Origin: Rhodeus uyekii
Lineage: Eukaryota; Chordata; Actinopteri; Cypriniformes; Acheilognathidae
DNA length: 64,000 nucleotides
Reading direction: 5' to 3'
Assembly (NCBI GenBank): GCA_037043235.1
Contig: JAWRVZ010000096.1
Location: 1,917,501 to 1,981,500 of the forward strand
Below are positions 19,861 to 29,740 of the stretch, piece after piece. A program made the position numbers and the translations under genes. How positions within the stretch are numbered: the stretch's first letter is position 1; every line of letters starts with the position of its first letter. The notes below the pieces were generated by a model that did not search any database, was not told where the DNA came from, and saw only the letters and a program-made list of their open reading frames with translations.

Positions 19861-20735
19861 CCTGGACTTTGATCTTCCTGTCGTTGTGTAGCTCACGCCT
19901 ATTTATTCACACTTAGTTTGAATATTTGTCTCCTTTTATTTATTTAATTTTTTTAGTAAGCAGGATATTTTCACTTTCAAAAAATATGTTAAATATATGA
20001 GTATGTTAAACGATCTGAGCATATTTTTAGCTATATTATTATTTTGGCTATAACTTTTATTAATATCAATAGAACCCACATACTTTCAGAAGAACTTGCT
20101 TCTCATGTATTTATATACAGTGGAGTTCACTTATCTCGACTCACGGTTAATTCGCCAATACTATTATGTCGACGTTTTTGAAGTTGAACCGCCAAACTCC
20201 CTATTTGTCTTAGTATTTTCTCATCGGTTACGTCGATTCTTTAATGTCGCCGAACACTAATATCTCGAGCACAAAAGAGGGTTTTACACACGACATCAGT
20301 GAAAACAGCTGACAAGACTAACACACTGGGAAATGAACAGGTGAAACTAGGGCACAGAATGACACCCTGAAATGAAACCAACGAAACACAAAAAAACAAA
20401 ACAAGAGTCCCAAGGGTGAAAAGCGTGACACCAGCAGTGTGATCCCGCATGAGTTCTCCGTCTCTCTCTAACAGCTTCCCATTTCCTGCTGGTTTTATTC
20501 AGTCTCTCCACGCCTGCAACAAAAAACAAAACAAGACGCTGGTGTTTGTTCGTGCATGAGAGGATATATTTCATGCTTTATTTGTTTATTTAATGATGTT
20601 CACAACAAATACAAACATTAACAGAAAATAACAAGGAGAAACAACTGAATTAATCACTGAATCAACAAAGACAAACCCTGAATCAACAGGTTTGGGCTGA
20701 AACTGAACTGCAGTTGAAATGTTTCATGCAGTAAA
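19861..20735. other. spacer with degenerate transposon ends upstream of the TRIM exon
   Basis: AT-rich spacer. At about 20,120 CAGTGGAGTTCACTTATCTC looks like a pogo/mariner-type terminus without a recognisable partner. The segment at about 20,270-20,440 resembles the edge of another LTR-like repeat. The last 150 bases are probably the finTRIM promoter and 5' UTR. Confidence 0.35.
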
Positions 20736-21308
20736 ATGGCAGAAGCCAGATTTTCCCAGGATGAGTTCATGTGTCCAGTGTGTCTGGATCTCCTGAATGA
20801 TCCAGTGACTATCAACTGTGGACACAGTTATTGTAAGATCTGTATCACAGGCTGCTGGGATCAGGAGGATGAGAAGAGAGTCTACAGCTGCCCTCAGTGC
20901 AGAGAAACCTTCAGTCTAAGACCTGCTTTAGCTAAAAACACCATTCTGGCTGAAATGGTGGAGAAACTGAAGAAAACTAAACTTTCTGCTGACTGTTATG
21001 CTGGAGCTGGAGACGTGCAGTGTGACGTCTGTACTGGAAGAAAACACAAAGCTGTCAAGTCCTGTCTGGTGTGTCTGAACTCTTACTGTCAGAATCACCT
21101 TGAACAACATGAGAGTTGGTTTAAAGGAAAGCGACACAATCTGACTGATGCCACTGGACGACTGCAGGACATGATCTGCCAAACACATGATAAACTGCTT
21201 GAGGTTTTCTGCCGCACTGACCAGAAGTTTATATGTGTGTTGTGTACGATGGATGAACATAAAAACCACGACACAGTATCAGCTGCAGCACAGAGGACAG
21301 AGAAACAG
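20736..21308 (+). CDS. finTRIM-type RING/B-box exon
   Basis: A 191-codon exon encodes the N-terminal half of a TRIM E3 ubiquitin ligase of the large fish-specific finTRIM family, which is associated with antiviral immunity. The RING is residues 13-62, with CPVC, CGHSYCKIC and CPQCRETF giving a C3HC4 pattern. A first B-box (CDVC...CLVCLNSYCQNH) covers about 92-125, and a B-box 2 (CQTHDKLLEVFCRTDQ...CVLC...HKNHDTV) about 143-182. The exon ends with a good donor (ACAG|GTATGA), phase 0. The coiled-coil exons expected next are not visible. The PRY-SPRY exon 8.4 kb downstream begins in phase 1, so direct splicing between the two would be out of frame. The exon itself is intact; whether the locus makes a full TRIM protein is doubtful. 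Confidence 0.9.
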
Positions 21309-22763
21309 GTATGAAATAATGTTGACACTATTTAATTGACACCCATATGTCAATTGGTTTAAGAAACTCAGAGACTCAAACACTTTCTGTTCAGTAAATC
21401 TGACTCAGTTCATATGAACTATCATTTACAGCTTCACTTTGGACTTTGGCTTCTGTTCTGTTTAGATTAATCAGTTTTTGATGGCAATGTGATGATCGTC
21501 TTCATGTAAATCATGACTCAATCCCAATCAGTATTTTATAATTGATGGCAGTTATTAACAGAAATACTCACTCTAATCATCCAGTAATCATAGTTTTTGT
21601 CATATAAAGTCTCATCTCTGTTACGCAGCAGAAACACTGTCAGTCTGAAACTCTAAATGTCACGGTTTGGTCTCTGTTTCCAGTGTTATTAGTGCTCTAG
21701 TGGACAGAACCATGGCACTGCTCTCTCTCCCATGTGTTTGTCTCATATCCTGATTAATAAATGTGTGAAATGAGCAATACATTTTTTACATGGACAGCAA
21801 AGACTTTATGATACTAAACATTTATATTTTAAATAATAATAGTTTCTATTTCTGTTTGTCTTTCTGTTCAATATGTTTATTAATATTTATTTACGATATA
21901 TATTTTGGTGACTATTGGTGTTATTATGATTTATTATTTCTATTATTCTCCTATTTATAAATTTAAAAGCATTTCACTGAAAGTCACAGATTTGATTTGA
22001 TGGAAAAGTTAAAATATAATTATCATTAATTTATCTACAAATTCTAAACTTTATTTATGAGTGTTAAACGCTTTTAAAATTTGTCATGTAAACTTTTATT
22101 TAGATTATTTTTAATATAATTATAGATTACTTTTATGTTTATTTTTTTTTCAAACAAGAAGATTTACATTATTTTTCCAACCAGAAAACAAGAACAAGAA
22201 AAAAGCATTGTTTTATTCATGAGTAAATGAGAGTCTCAAACTCAAACCAATTATTCACTAGAGAGTAAAAATGACAACCAGAGATTAATTGACTTCAACA
22301 TTTTGAATGTGCTGATTTAACACTATATGACTGTCTTCATTTAATTTCTTAATATTTCTCAATCCATATACATTTAAAAAAGAAAAGTATTTCTTGATAA
22401 CAAGTTGTTTTTAAATAAAGTTGCAGTAAATTTTCATTGATGACAAAACTAATCAAAAATCTTTTTAAAACTTAAATTTAAAATGTTAAATTTCATGTGA
22501 TCAGATTTAGACACAGAAAGTTTAATCTCGTTAATCTTTGCCGCATATTAAACAAACGACCCACAAGAACAACAGAAGATATTATGAATTATTATATTTA
22601 TCATAATATTGCATATTAATATTCATAATGTTTTATATATTATATTAACAGTTCCAGTTATGATTCTCCCATCTGTTGTAAAGATGATTTGAACAGAATA
22701 TCTGATAAACTGAGACACTGATGATTTATTGAACATGAAGAGTTCAGATGCATTAAAAGATCA
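21309..22763. other. finTRIM intron sequence, coiled-coil exons not found
   Basis: AT-rich DNA with no ORF resembling the coiled-coil or linker exons that normally follow a finTRIM RING/B-box exon. Either these exons are deleted or the locus is decayed. Nothing else is recognised. Confidence 0.5.
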
Positions 22764-23082
22764 GGGGCATATTCTTCGTACGTCGCTTACTACATCCAAG
22801 ATCAGTTGACACATCCGGGATGAGATAATCGCGCTAACTATGAGCTGGATTATTCGGTTCTTCGAACGCACCTGTTGTTGACGATTAGTATAGCTGGATT
22901 GAGTTATCTGAGATCATTGCGCGTTCATGTGCTGGTTTAAAAGGGGATATGTATCGATAGTAGAAACACTGATCAGCAACATTTTGATTGGTCAGCGAGC
23001 ATGCTGAAAGAGCGTGCGCAGTATTTCTCGGCGGCGCGTCGCTGAATTTCAGTGTTCAATTAAAACACAAAGCAACACTTTA

Positions 23083-23433
23083 AAGGCTTCAAAAGCCAGG
23101 AGAGAGGGCTGGGAAAAAGTTGCCGACAAATTACATTTGTGAGTTGCCTAGTGATCGTGTGTGTAATTATATTGTCTTATATTAATTGTATTTCATAATC
23201 CTCTTTTATATTAGAGCCACCACAGGACCCACTAGAACTTGGCAACAAGTAAAAGTAAAATGCAAAAATATTCTACAAAATGGTATCTTTACTACTTGCG
23301 CTGTTCTGCAAAAAAAAAAAAAAGTTAATTCATGAAATAGAATTGCAAGAACTAATAAAGCAAAAAGTCCGACTTGAGATTTAATTGCTTCAAAAGGAAC
23401 TTCAAAGTTAGTCAAATACACTAATAAACACAC
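23083..23433 (+). pseudogene. Harbinger Myb/SANT-like DNA-binding protein remnant
   Basis: The plus-strand fragments KARREGWEKVADKL at about 23,093-23,135 and GPTRTWQQVKVKCKNILQNG at 23,225-23,284 match the trihelix/Myb-like partner protein of PIF/Harbinger transposons, which helps the transposase enter the nucleus and find the transposon ends. Stops and frame changes, plus a poly-A run at about 23,310, break the frame. It is inactive. Confidence 0.75.
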
Positions 23434-23479
23434 TGTACTATTGATGACCTTGCATGATTTATTTATTTCATTCCACAGG

Positions 23480-23852
23480 CAAGAGACGATCAGCTGGATT
23501 TTTAAAAATTAAACTAAACTGTGTGCAAAGTTCCCTCTTTTCAAAAATGATGCTGGACAGTTCTGTCCCGTGCAGCTCCAACACTAGACTGGTCAAGTGC
23601 ACTGGCTGGAGATCATCATCAGCTGTATTTCCACCACAGGGTCCTCTGCTTTCTGATGGTGGCAATGTGTGTGCAGTCTATGGCACCAATCACATTAGGG
23701 TGATATTTACTGGCATGGTCATGATTTCATAATCTCCATAATCAATTATAATGTACCTGTAATAGCGAAAAAGCTCTCTTAAACAACTTGGGGTCTTAAG
23801 TGGTTTGTAAAAACCACAAAAAACACCGTAAAGATTGCTTGAGTGCCAGGAA
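23480..23852 (-). pseudogene. Harbinger transposase, C-terminal part
   Basis: On the minus strand, PNVIGAIDCTHIATIRKQRT at about 23,650-23,710 is the hallmark of a PIF/Harbinger (HARBI1-type) transposase around the first catalytic Asp (the D of AIDCTHI). An upstream fragment with LALKQSLRCF reaches the DIRS junction at 23,853. The rest is decayed. The N-terminal part continues on the far side of the DIRS element. Confidence 0.75.
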
Positions 23853-24109
23853 AACGTCTCCGGTTACTATCGTAACCTCCGTTCCCTGAGAGAGGCGGGA
23901 ACGAGACGGTGCATGGAAAAGATGCATTTGGGAACCTCCCCTTCACGTAAATTTCTGAAACCTTATAGGATAACGCCAGTTGACAACTGGCCAATTGTCG
24001 CGCGATGCGCTCTGGCTGTCAGACAGTATAAATAGCATAAGCGCGGCAATTGCGTCAGAATCATGACTGAACACGGCACAGCTGGTCAAGCGACGAACAC
24101 GGCGGACGT

Positions 24110-24222
24110 TGCACCGTCTCGTTCCCGCCTCTCTCAGGGAACGGAGGTTACGATAGTAACCGGAGACGTTCCCTTTCGAGGGCGGGAACGAGACGGTGCA
24201 TGGAAAAGATGCATTTGGGAAC
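24110..24222. repeat. DIRS internal complementary region (circle-junction template)
   Basis: The first half, 24,110-24,170, is the reverse complement of the left end (23,853-23,913). The second half, 24,168-24,222, repeats the right end in inverted orientation (29,133-29,187). They overlap at GTT, matching the AAC at both outer ends. In the DIRS replication model this region templates completion of a circular DNA. By eye the match looks near-perfect. Confidence 0.9.
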
Positions 24223-24599
24223 GGTGTTCAATCCCGCCGTGATTGAGACTTAGACCAGTCTGATACAGGGAAACATACACCAAACACAGCTCGTCCAATG
24301 GCAACGTCGCCACGTGTGCTCACTACTGATAGGTGCAGCTAAGCCAATGAAATCTTAGCTAAAGCTTGTCAAAATTTGCATATCAGCAGCATGAAAAATA
24401 GCGGGCTGCGTTATTACAGGGCAGACGTGACTATTCAGAAAGCATTAAAGCACAACTAGTGTGAGCGCATAGCGTCAACGGCAAAGCGGTGACAGTGAGC
24501 ACATAAGCACAAACTACTGTACAGAAATCCCCAGCGTCAACAGCACAGCGGTAACAACTGTATTTTGAGAAAAGTAGCAATATCCCAGGAATAATTGAT

Positions 24600-26534
24600 T
24601 CAATTACTCACCGAAAGCACTTGAGACGCCAAAGATGGAACATCCAGTTTATAAAACCTGGCGAAGGTGTTCTGAGAAGACCAGCCAGCAGCAAAACAGA
24701 TATCCTGTATTGACGTACCTCTAGACCAGGCCCACGATGAGGCAATAGCTCTCGTCGAGTGAGCTCTGATGTTGAGAGGGCATTCCTGTCCCTGATTCGC
24801 ATAAGCCAAAGCAATAGCGTCCACTATCCAGTGAGAAAGCCTCTGTTTAGAGACAGCATTTCCTCTAGTAGCGCCACCATAGCACACAAAGAGCTGGTCC
24901 GACTGTCGGAATGTGGCGGATCGGTCCAAGTAAATACGCAAAGCCCTGACGGGGCAGATAGCCCTCTGAGCGCCGATGTCCTGTGAGGTTGACGGCTCTG
25001 AAGACAAGGCGAGCAGAGAAACTACTTGCGCTTTAAATGGAGTAGAGAGCGATTTTGGCACGAAGCCAGGTCTCGGCCGGAGAGTAACACTGCAGTCTCC
25101 GGGCCCGAAACGAATACAATCGTCACTCACTGAGAACGCATGCAAGTCCCCAATGCGCTTAGCCGATGCCAGTGCGAGAAGCAGCGCCGTCTTCTGTGAA
25201 AGCTCCTTAATCGCGACCGATTCCAAGGGCTCGAACGGCGGCAGAGAGAGAGCTCTCAGAACCAACGCCAAATCCCACGGCGGAACCGATGGGGGGCGTG
25301 GGGGGTGTAATCTCCTCGCACCTCTGAGAAATCTGACCATTAGTGGATGCCTCCCGATCGATTGCCCGTCGTCCGGTGAACGAAACGAGGCGACAGCGGC
25401 CACATAGACCTTTAGAGTAGACGGAACACTCCCGTCATCCAGCCGGAGCTGTAAAAACTGTAACACATCTGACACGGGACAGCTCACCGGGTCGATATTG
25501 TGCTCGTTGCACCATTTCACGAACACTCCCCATTTCAGGGAATAAAGGCGTCTCGTGGAAGGTGCACGAGACTCCGCGAGAGTCTCCAGCACACTAGAAG
25601 GTAGTGCGAGCTCTTCTAAGGCCCCTGAAGCGGCCACGCGTGCAGGCTCCACAGCTCGGGGCTGGGATGCCATATCTCGCCGCTCGCTTGAGACAGTAGA
25701 TTCTTGCTGACGGGAATCCGCCACGGGGGGGCTGCCAGCAACTCTCGTAGGTCCGGGAACCAAGGCTGATTCGGCCAGTTCGGGGCGACTAGGATCACCG
25801 ATGCTCTTTCCTCCCTTATTTTGCATAGGACTAAAGGCAGAATTTTTACCGGAGGAAACGCGTACAACCTGGCTCTCGGCCAACGCGATGTCAGAGCGTC
25901 CCCCGCTAGAGGGGCGTGCGACAGGGAGAAAAACAGCGGCCAGTGCGCGTTCTCGCTCGTCGCAAACAGATCCACTTCTGCCCTCCAGAAGCGATCCCAG
26001 ATCATTTGCACCACCTTTCAGTGAAGCCTCCACTCTCCGTGAGGAATCCCGTTCCTCGAAAGCATGTCCGCTCCGCGGTTTAGTACACCCGGGATGTGCG
26101 AAGCTCTGATGGAGAGGAGATGTTGATCTGCCCACAGCAGGAGGCTCGTTGACAGCTCGAACAGGGCCCTGGAGCGCACGCCGCCTTGGCGATTTATGTA
26201 TGAAACCACGGACATGTTGTCGGTGCGAATCAACACATGCTGCTGTTCTATTTGCGGCAGGAAAGCCCTTAGGGCCAAACATACCGCTTTCAGCTCCAGG
26301 CGGTTGATATGCCACTCGCTCTGTGACTCCGACCATAGACCGGAAGTCGGAACGCCCTCGCATGTTGCACCCCAACCTGAGCTCGACGCGTCTGTCGTCA
26401 CTACGGTGCGTGTCGTCACCAGCCCAAGGGGAACCCCCTGGCTGAACATGTCCTGATTGGACCATGGTTCCAGAGCGCTGATGCAGCTGCGGGAGATCGT
26501 GATGCGCATGCGCCCCGCTGTCCACGCTCTCCAC
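24600..26534 (-). CDS. DIRS tyrosine recombinase (integrase)
   Basis: The frame is 644 codons, but only about the last 340 are recognisable as protein; the first part overlaps the RNase H and linker frames and is probably not translated as such. The SAM-like core-binding part starts at APSTRRLYSLKWGVF and reaches the linker before ELSQKTALLLALASAKRIGD. The catalytic tetrad is visible: Arg in AKRIGDL, His-x-x-Arg in RAHSTRAIASS, a Trp in AGWSS replacing the second His, and the Tyr nucleophile in FARFYKLD. It would integrate the circular DIRS cDNA by recombination. The C-terminus is complete, with a stop just inside the internal complementary region side. No lesion is seen in the catalytic half. 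Confidence 0.9.
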   Translation of the reverse strand: MESVDSGAHAHHDLPQLHQRSGTMVQSGHVQPGGSPWAGDDTHRSDDRRVELRLGCNMRGRSDFRSMVGVTERVAYQPPGAESGMFGPKGFPAANRTAACVDSHRQHVRGFIHKSPRRRALQGPVRAVNEPPAVGRSTSPLHQSFAHPGCTKPRSGHAFEERDSSRRVEASLKGGANDLGSLLEGRSGSVCDERERALAAVFLPVARPSSGGRSDIALAESQVVRVSSGKNSAFSPMQNKGGKSIGDPSRPELAESALVPGPTRVAGSPPVADSRQQESTVSSERRDMASQPRAVEPARVAASGALEELALPSSVLETLAESRAPSTRRLYSLKWGVFVKWCNEHNIDPVSCPVSDVLQFLQLRLDDGSVPSTLKVYVAAVASFRSPDDGQSIGRHPLMVRFLRGARRLHPPRPPSVPPWDLALVLRALSLPPFEPLESVAIKELSQKTALLLALASAKRIGDLHAFSVSDDCIRFGPGDCSVTLRPRPGFVPKSLSTPFKAQVVSLLALSSEPSTSQDIGAQRAICPVRALRIYLDRSATFRQSDQLFVCYGGATRGNAVSKQRLSHWIVDAIALAYANQGQECPLNIRAHSTRAIASSWAWSRGTSIQDICFAAGWSSQNTFARFYKLDVPSLASQVLSVSN

Positions 26535-26944
26535 GGGTCTTCAGCCACAACTGCAGTGGACGCATTCGCAGCAGACCAAGGTGGCACACTGAAGATGCTG
26601 ACGCCATAAGACCGAGTAGCCTCTGAAAATCCCTCAGGGGAACAGACCGGTCCTGTCTGAAGCCACGCAGAGCCGAAGAGATGGTCTCTATGCGTTCCGG
26701 GGGGAGGCGGGCTCGCATCGCCACTGAGTCGAAGCACACACCTAGATATGTCATATACTGACTCGGGGTGAGCATGCTCTTCTGCATGTTCACTCGCAGG
26801 CCCAGTGACTCCAGATGATGAAGCAGCATGTCTGTATGTCTGATTAGCACCTCCCTTGTATGAGCTAGAATCAGCCAATCGTCCAGATAGTTTAGAATGC
26901 ACACTCCGCTCGCTCTGAGGGGGGAAAGTGCTGCATCCACACAT
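25616..26944 (-). CDS. DIRS RNase H and downstream linker domain
   Basis: RNase H occupies the frame 26,018-26,944. Visible are TDASSSGWGA (first catalytic Asp), LELKAVCLAL (Glu), IRTDNMSVVSYINRQGG (Asp) and the C-terminal HIPGVLNRGADMLSR (Asp). A stop at 26,018-26,020 is followed in the same frame by 25,616-26,014, which encodes the conserved DIRS segment between RNase H and recombinase (VDLFATSENAHWPLFFSLS, LYAFPPVKILP). RNase H is in a different frame from the upstream RT; the switch falls near 26,530. In a working element RT and RNase H are normally one polypeptide, so this copy appears frameshifted here and interrupted by the stop. Confidence 0.8.
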
Positions 26945-27777
26945 TTTGAGAACGTGCGCGGTGTTAAAAGTGCAACAGAGTGGGTTTCGAACCCGGGTCT
27001 CTCGCGTGAAAGGTATACGCAGTGTCCGCTATACCACAGCACACCCAATGCCAGCCCGAACGGGAGCACGGCATACTGGTATGCTGAGCCCTCGAACGCG
27101 AATCTCAGGAAACGCCTGTGGCGTGGCGCAATCTGAATATGAAAATACGCATCTTTCAGATCTACGGACGCTAGCCAGTCCCCGGGACATACCTGTGCCA
27201 GTATCTGCCTCAGCGTTGCCATCTTGAACGCGCGTTTGTGGAGCGCGCGGTTGATGGGTCTCAGATCCAGAATCGGACGGAGCCCCCCATCTTTCTTGGG
27301 CACCACGAAATAGCGGCTGTAGAATCCGCTCTCTAGCTCGCTCGGAGGGACGCGCTCTATCGCTCCTTTCGCGAGCAGACTGTGAACTTCCTGTCTCAGA
27401 ACAGGTGCGCTTTTTGAGGGAGCGCCAGAGACGGGACCACACCAGTGAAACGGGGCGGTCTGCGTCTGAACTGAAGAGAATAACCGTGCTGAATTATTCC
27501 CAGCAACCAACCTGAGATGCCTGGAATGGCCCTCCAAGCTTCCAGGAAATGATGAAGCGGAGGGTAGGCTGCACGCTGCTCGACGAGTGTCGGGAGCGGC
27601 GGGGAAATGTCGGCTACTATTGAGGGAGCAAGTGCATACTGTGGCTCCGCGCCGCTCTGGGGCAGGGCAAGCGACACAACACTGACAGAATGAGGAAGAA
27701 ACAACTCTTTTTGTGAACAAGCATTTGTTTTTATTATTGCATCCACACAAACCGGGTTTAACACACACACATTGCAA
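26530..27777 (-). CDS. DIRS reverse transcriptase with in-frame insertion
   Basis: RT blocks in order are GFYSRYFVVPKKDGGLRPIL (fingers), LASVDLKDAYFHIQI (motif A, catalytic Asp), YAVLPFGLAL (motif B), NYLDDWLIL (motif C, YLDD) and LGLRVNMQKS. About 27 residues are inserted straight after motif B, where other DIRS RTs continue directly to PRTFSKC. At DNA level the insertion is the tRNA-like unit at 26,960-27,045. The frame stays open through it, but the RT is unlikely to work. Homology ends near 26,530, where the frame departs from RNase H. The first 100 codons have no clear domain and may belong to the gag-pol linker. Confidence 0.85.
26960..27045 (-). ncRNA. tRNA-like Pol III unit inserted in the DIRS RT
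   Basis: On the minus strand this about 80-bp insert has a perfect A box (TGGTATAGCGG, 27,036-27,026), a perfect B box (GGTTCGAAACC, 26,993-26,983) and a TTTT terminator (26,969-26,966) at the spacing of a tRNA gene. The outer bases can pair (GTG with CAC), but the anticodon and T stems pair only partly, so a functional cloverleaf is not supported. It is most likely a decayed tRNA retrocopy or a minimal tRNA-derived SINE. It interrupts the conserved RT core just after motif B. Confidence 0.65.
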
Positions 27778-27870
27778 TCGTCGCCCATACGAACAGAGGG
27801 GACATAACGCACAACATGGTGTTTTGGGGGCGGCCCACCCGCGAGCTCTCTCTTCCTCTTGACGGGACCG

Positions 27871-28977
27871 TCAGGAAGATGGCTTGCCTGCGGGAGGCTG
27901 TGCGCCGTCACGACGGGGGCCCCCCCTGGGCGCGTGACGCCTCTTCCCGGGTCCCGCCCATTGCTTGCGTCGGACATCCGGTTCCGGGCGAGAAGCCGCC
28001 GGAACTGCAGCCGCCGATTGCTGTGTCACCGGTCTGTGGGGGAGGCGCGGCGCCGACGCCGACCGCGCCCTTGAGGGCTGCTGGTACGCGCGCCTCGGCA
28101 TCACGTGGCTCATCGCTTTCGCGCGCTTTTGCGCCTCGGAAAATTTTTCCATAACCGACTCGACTGCGCCATCAAAAAGGCCGGCGGCTGCAATTGGTGC
28201 GTTGAGGAGCATTTTCCGGTCTGAGTCCCTCGGGTCCGCCAGAGTTAGCCACAGGTGCCTCAGGAGCACCACTAAAAAAACCCATAGAGCGGCCGATGGC
28301 TTGCGCGGACCGCTTGGTTGCCATGAGAGCGACGTTGTCGCTCTCAGGTCCCTCACATCCTCCGCGTCCATGCTGCCGGCGTCCAGCAATTGCACGGAAA
28401 AAAGGGGGGATCCCCTCCTAGCTCCAGCTTGCTGGCGGCTGGACTGGAGGAACCAGGAGTCCAGCTTACTTCTCGCGGGCTCCTGTGGAGCACTCCAGTC
28501 CAGGTCCAGCTCTCTAACTGCCCTCTCGAGGACCCTGACTAGCTCCTGCCGGAGGTCTAGAGGGCCCTCTGTGTCGAGGCACTCCGACGCCGCCCAGTCC
28601 CTGTCTGATGCAGCGAGGGATACCGAGTCCACGTCTCTGTCATCCTCGACCGGGAGGAAGTCCGCGAAGAGAACTGGTGATTGGGGGGACGGCAGAGTAC
28701 GGCATGCTGCGTCGTCACCGTCACCCCGCGAGTGTGTGGGGGGGACCGCCAGCGGCTCGACGGCGGCAGCGGACCGCTTCCCCGCGATACTGCGCGCTAT
28801 GTCCCTCCTGGATCTCAGCGCGCGCCCCGGCAGATCCCCGCAGTGCGCGCAGGAGGACTCCAGCCGGGCATCCTCGGCGTGGGCCAGACCCAGACAGACG
28901 ACGCAGCACGCGTGAGTATCCGGCGGGTCAATGGGACCCGCGCAACTTACCTTACATTTAGTTCCTGTTGATTCCAT
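27871..28977 (-). CDS. DIRS gag
   Basis: The first ORF of the DIRS element has 368 codons starting at the ATG at 28977, about 30 bases inside the right inverted repeat. The N-terminus has paired cysteines (CCVVCLGLAHAEDA, then CAHCGDLPGRALRSR) typical of fish DIRS Gag, followed by an acidic middle, and the C-terminus is basic and rich in Arg, Pro and Gly. The central region (about residues 190-240) reads less like known DIRS Gag and may contain a compensated indel. An alternative frame, 27,396-27,977, links gag to pol. The plus-strand ORF over the same GC-rich region is a shadow. Confidence 0.8.
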   Translation of the reverse strand: MESTGTKCKVSCAGPIDPPDTHACCVVCLGLAHAEDARLESSCAHCGDLPGRALRSRRDIARSIAGKRSAAAVEPLAVPPTHSRGDGDDAACRTLPSPQSPVLFADFLPVEDDRDVDSVSLAASDRDWAASECLDTEGPLDLRQELVRVLERAVRELDLDWSAPQEPARSKLDSWFLQSSRQQAGARRGSPLFSVQLLDAGSMDAEDVRDLRATTSLSWQPSGPRKPSAALWVFLVVLLRHLWLTLADPRDSDRKMLLNAPIAAAGLFDGAVESVMEKFSEAQKRAKAMSHVMPRRAYQQPSRARSASAPRLPHRPVTQQSAAAVPAASRPEPDVRRKQWAGPGKRRHAPRGGPRRDGAQPPAGKPSS

Positions 28978-29187
28978 AACTGTTCATAAGTCCGTGTGAA
29001 GGAAATATTCTGACGCAATTGCCGCGCTTATGCTATTTATACTGTCTGACAGCCAGAGCGCATCGCGCGACAATTGGCCAGTTGTCAACTGGCGTTATCC
29101 TATAAGGTTTCAGAAATTTACGTGAAGGGGAGGTTCCCAAATGCATCTTTTCCATGCACCGTCTCGTTCCCGCCCTCGAAAGGGAAC

Positions 29188-29338
29188 TTTGCGAATGACA
29201 CGACAGACAGCACTTTCACAAAGTTCTCTGCATCTCTAACAGGAACGTGCCACTCGCAAAGTAGCGCAATGCAATACACACAGTTTGAGCTGTTGTTAAC
29301 GCCCGACTAATTGTATCTAAATTAACTAGATACATTAT
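29188..29338 (-). pseudogene. Harbinger transposase, N-terminal part
   Basis: QTVCIALRYFASGTF at about 29,240-29,284 is the conserved N-terminal block of HARBI1-type transposases. A GDAEN-like segment follows in another frame and runs up to the DIRS junction at 29,187. With the fragment at 23,480-23,852 it shows that the DIRS integrated within transposase codons. The stretch 29,340-29,590 is AT-rich with no feature. Confidence 0.7.
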
Positions 29339-29740
29339 ACCCTCACGTGAAAAACTATAGTTTATATTTATATATATAGCTATATATATATATATTTTTA
29401 TTTTTTTTTTTTTTTTATTATAATTCTATTAAATATATTATATTGAACCTTCAGCAACAGTTTGCTCTCGTAAAAACGGACAGGACAAAATTCCCATATC
29501 ACTTCCGCTTATAAAGCCGTGATCTAATCCTGCCATCATGAAGTAAGCCTGCTCCCTAGCAGGTTCAATTCAACGGACCTGTTACTATGACAACCAGTCC
29601 CGGATGAGCGTCGAAGAACCGAACAATCCAAGATCATGCGAAATCGCCAACAATCTAATCCAGCTAAGCGAGTTAGCGAGGTACGAAGAATATGCCCCAG
29701 ATTCATAATTCCTGATTCTGATGTGTTTTCTCTCCATCAG

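Larger units (their letters stand above)
23853..29187 (-). mobile_element. DIRS-like tyrosine-recombinase retrotransposon
   Basis: A 5,335-bp element on the minus strand carries gag, RT, RNase H and a tyrosine recombinase. It shows the defining DIRS termini: inverted terminal repeats (about 23,893-24,062 against 29,007-29,177) and an internal complementary region at 24,110-24,222. Both ends carry the trinucleotide AAC (23853-23855 and 29185-29187). There is no target duplication, as expected when integration proceeds by recombination of a circle. It is inserted in the Harbinger transposase reading frame. GC content is much higher than in the flanks. The coding part has at least one frameshift and one insertion. 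Confidence 0.93.
22764..29698. mobile_element. PIF/Harbinger DNA transposon split by a DIRS element
   Basis: The termini are inverted repeats: GGGGCATATTCTTCGTACGT at 22764 and, on the complement, GGGGCATATTCTTCGTACCT ending at 29698. Inside are remains of both proteins of an autonomous PIF/Harbinger element, a Myb/SANT-like DNA-binding protein on the plus strand and a transposase on the minus strand. 5.3 kb of the span is the DIRS insertion, leaving a Harbinger body of about 1.6 kb. I could not identify a clean 3-bp target duplication. It lies in the intron before the finTRIM SPRY exon. Confidence 0.85.

Noticed and set aside
26960..27045. A functional nuclear tRNA gene
   Set aside because: A and B boxes are perfect, but the anticodon and T stems do not pair well enough for a cloverleaf, and it sits inside an RT frame.
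27965..28915. 316-codon plus-strand ORF
   Set aside because: It is antisense to DIRS gag in GC-rich DNA with few stops; a shadow frame.
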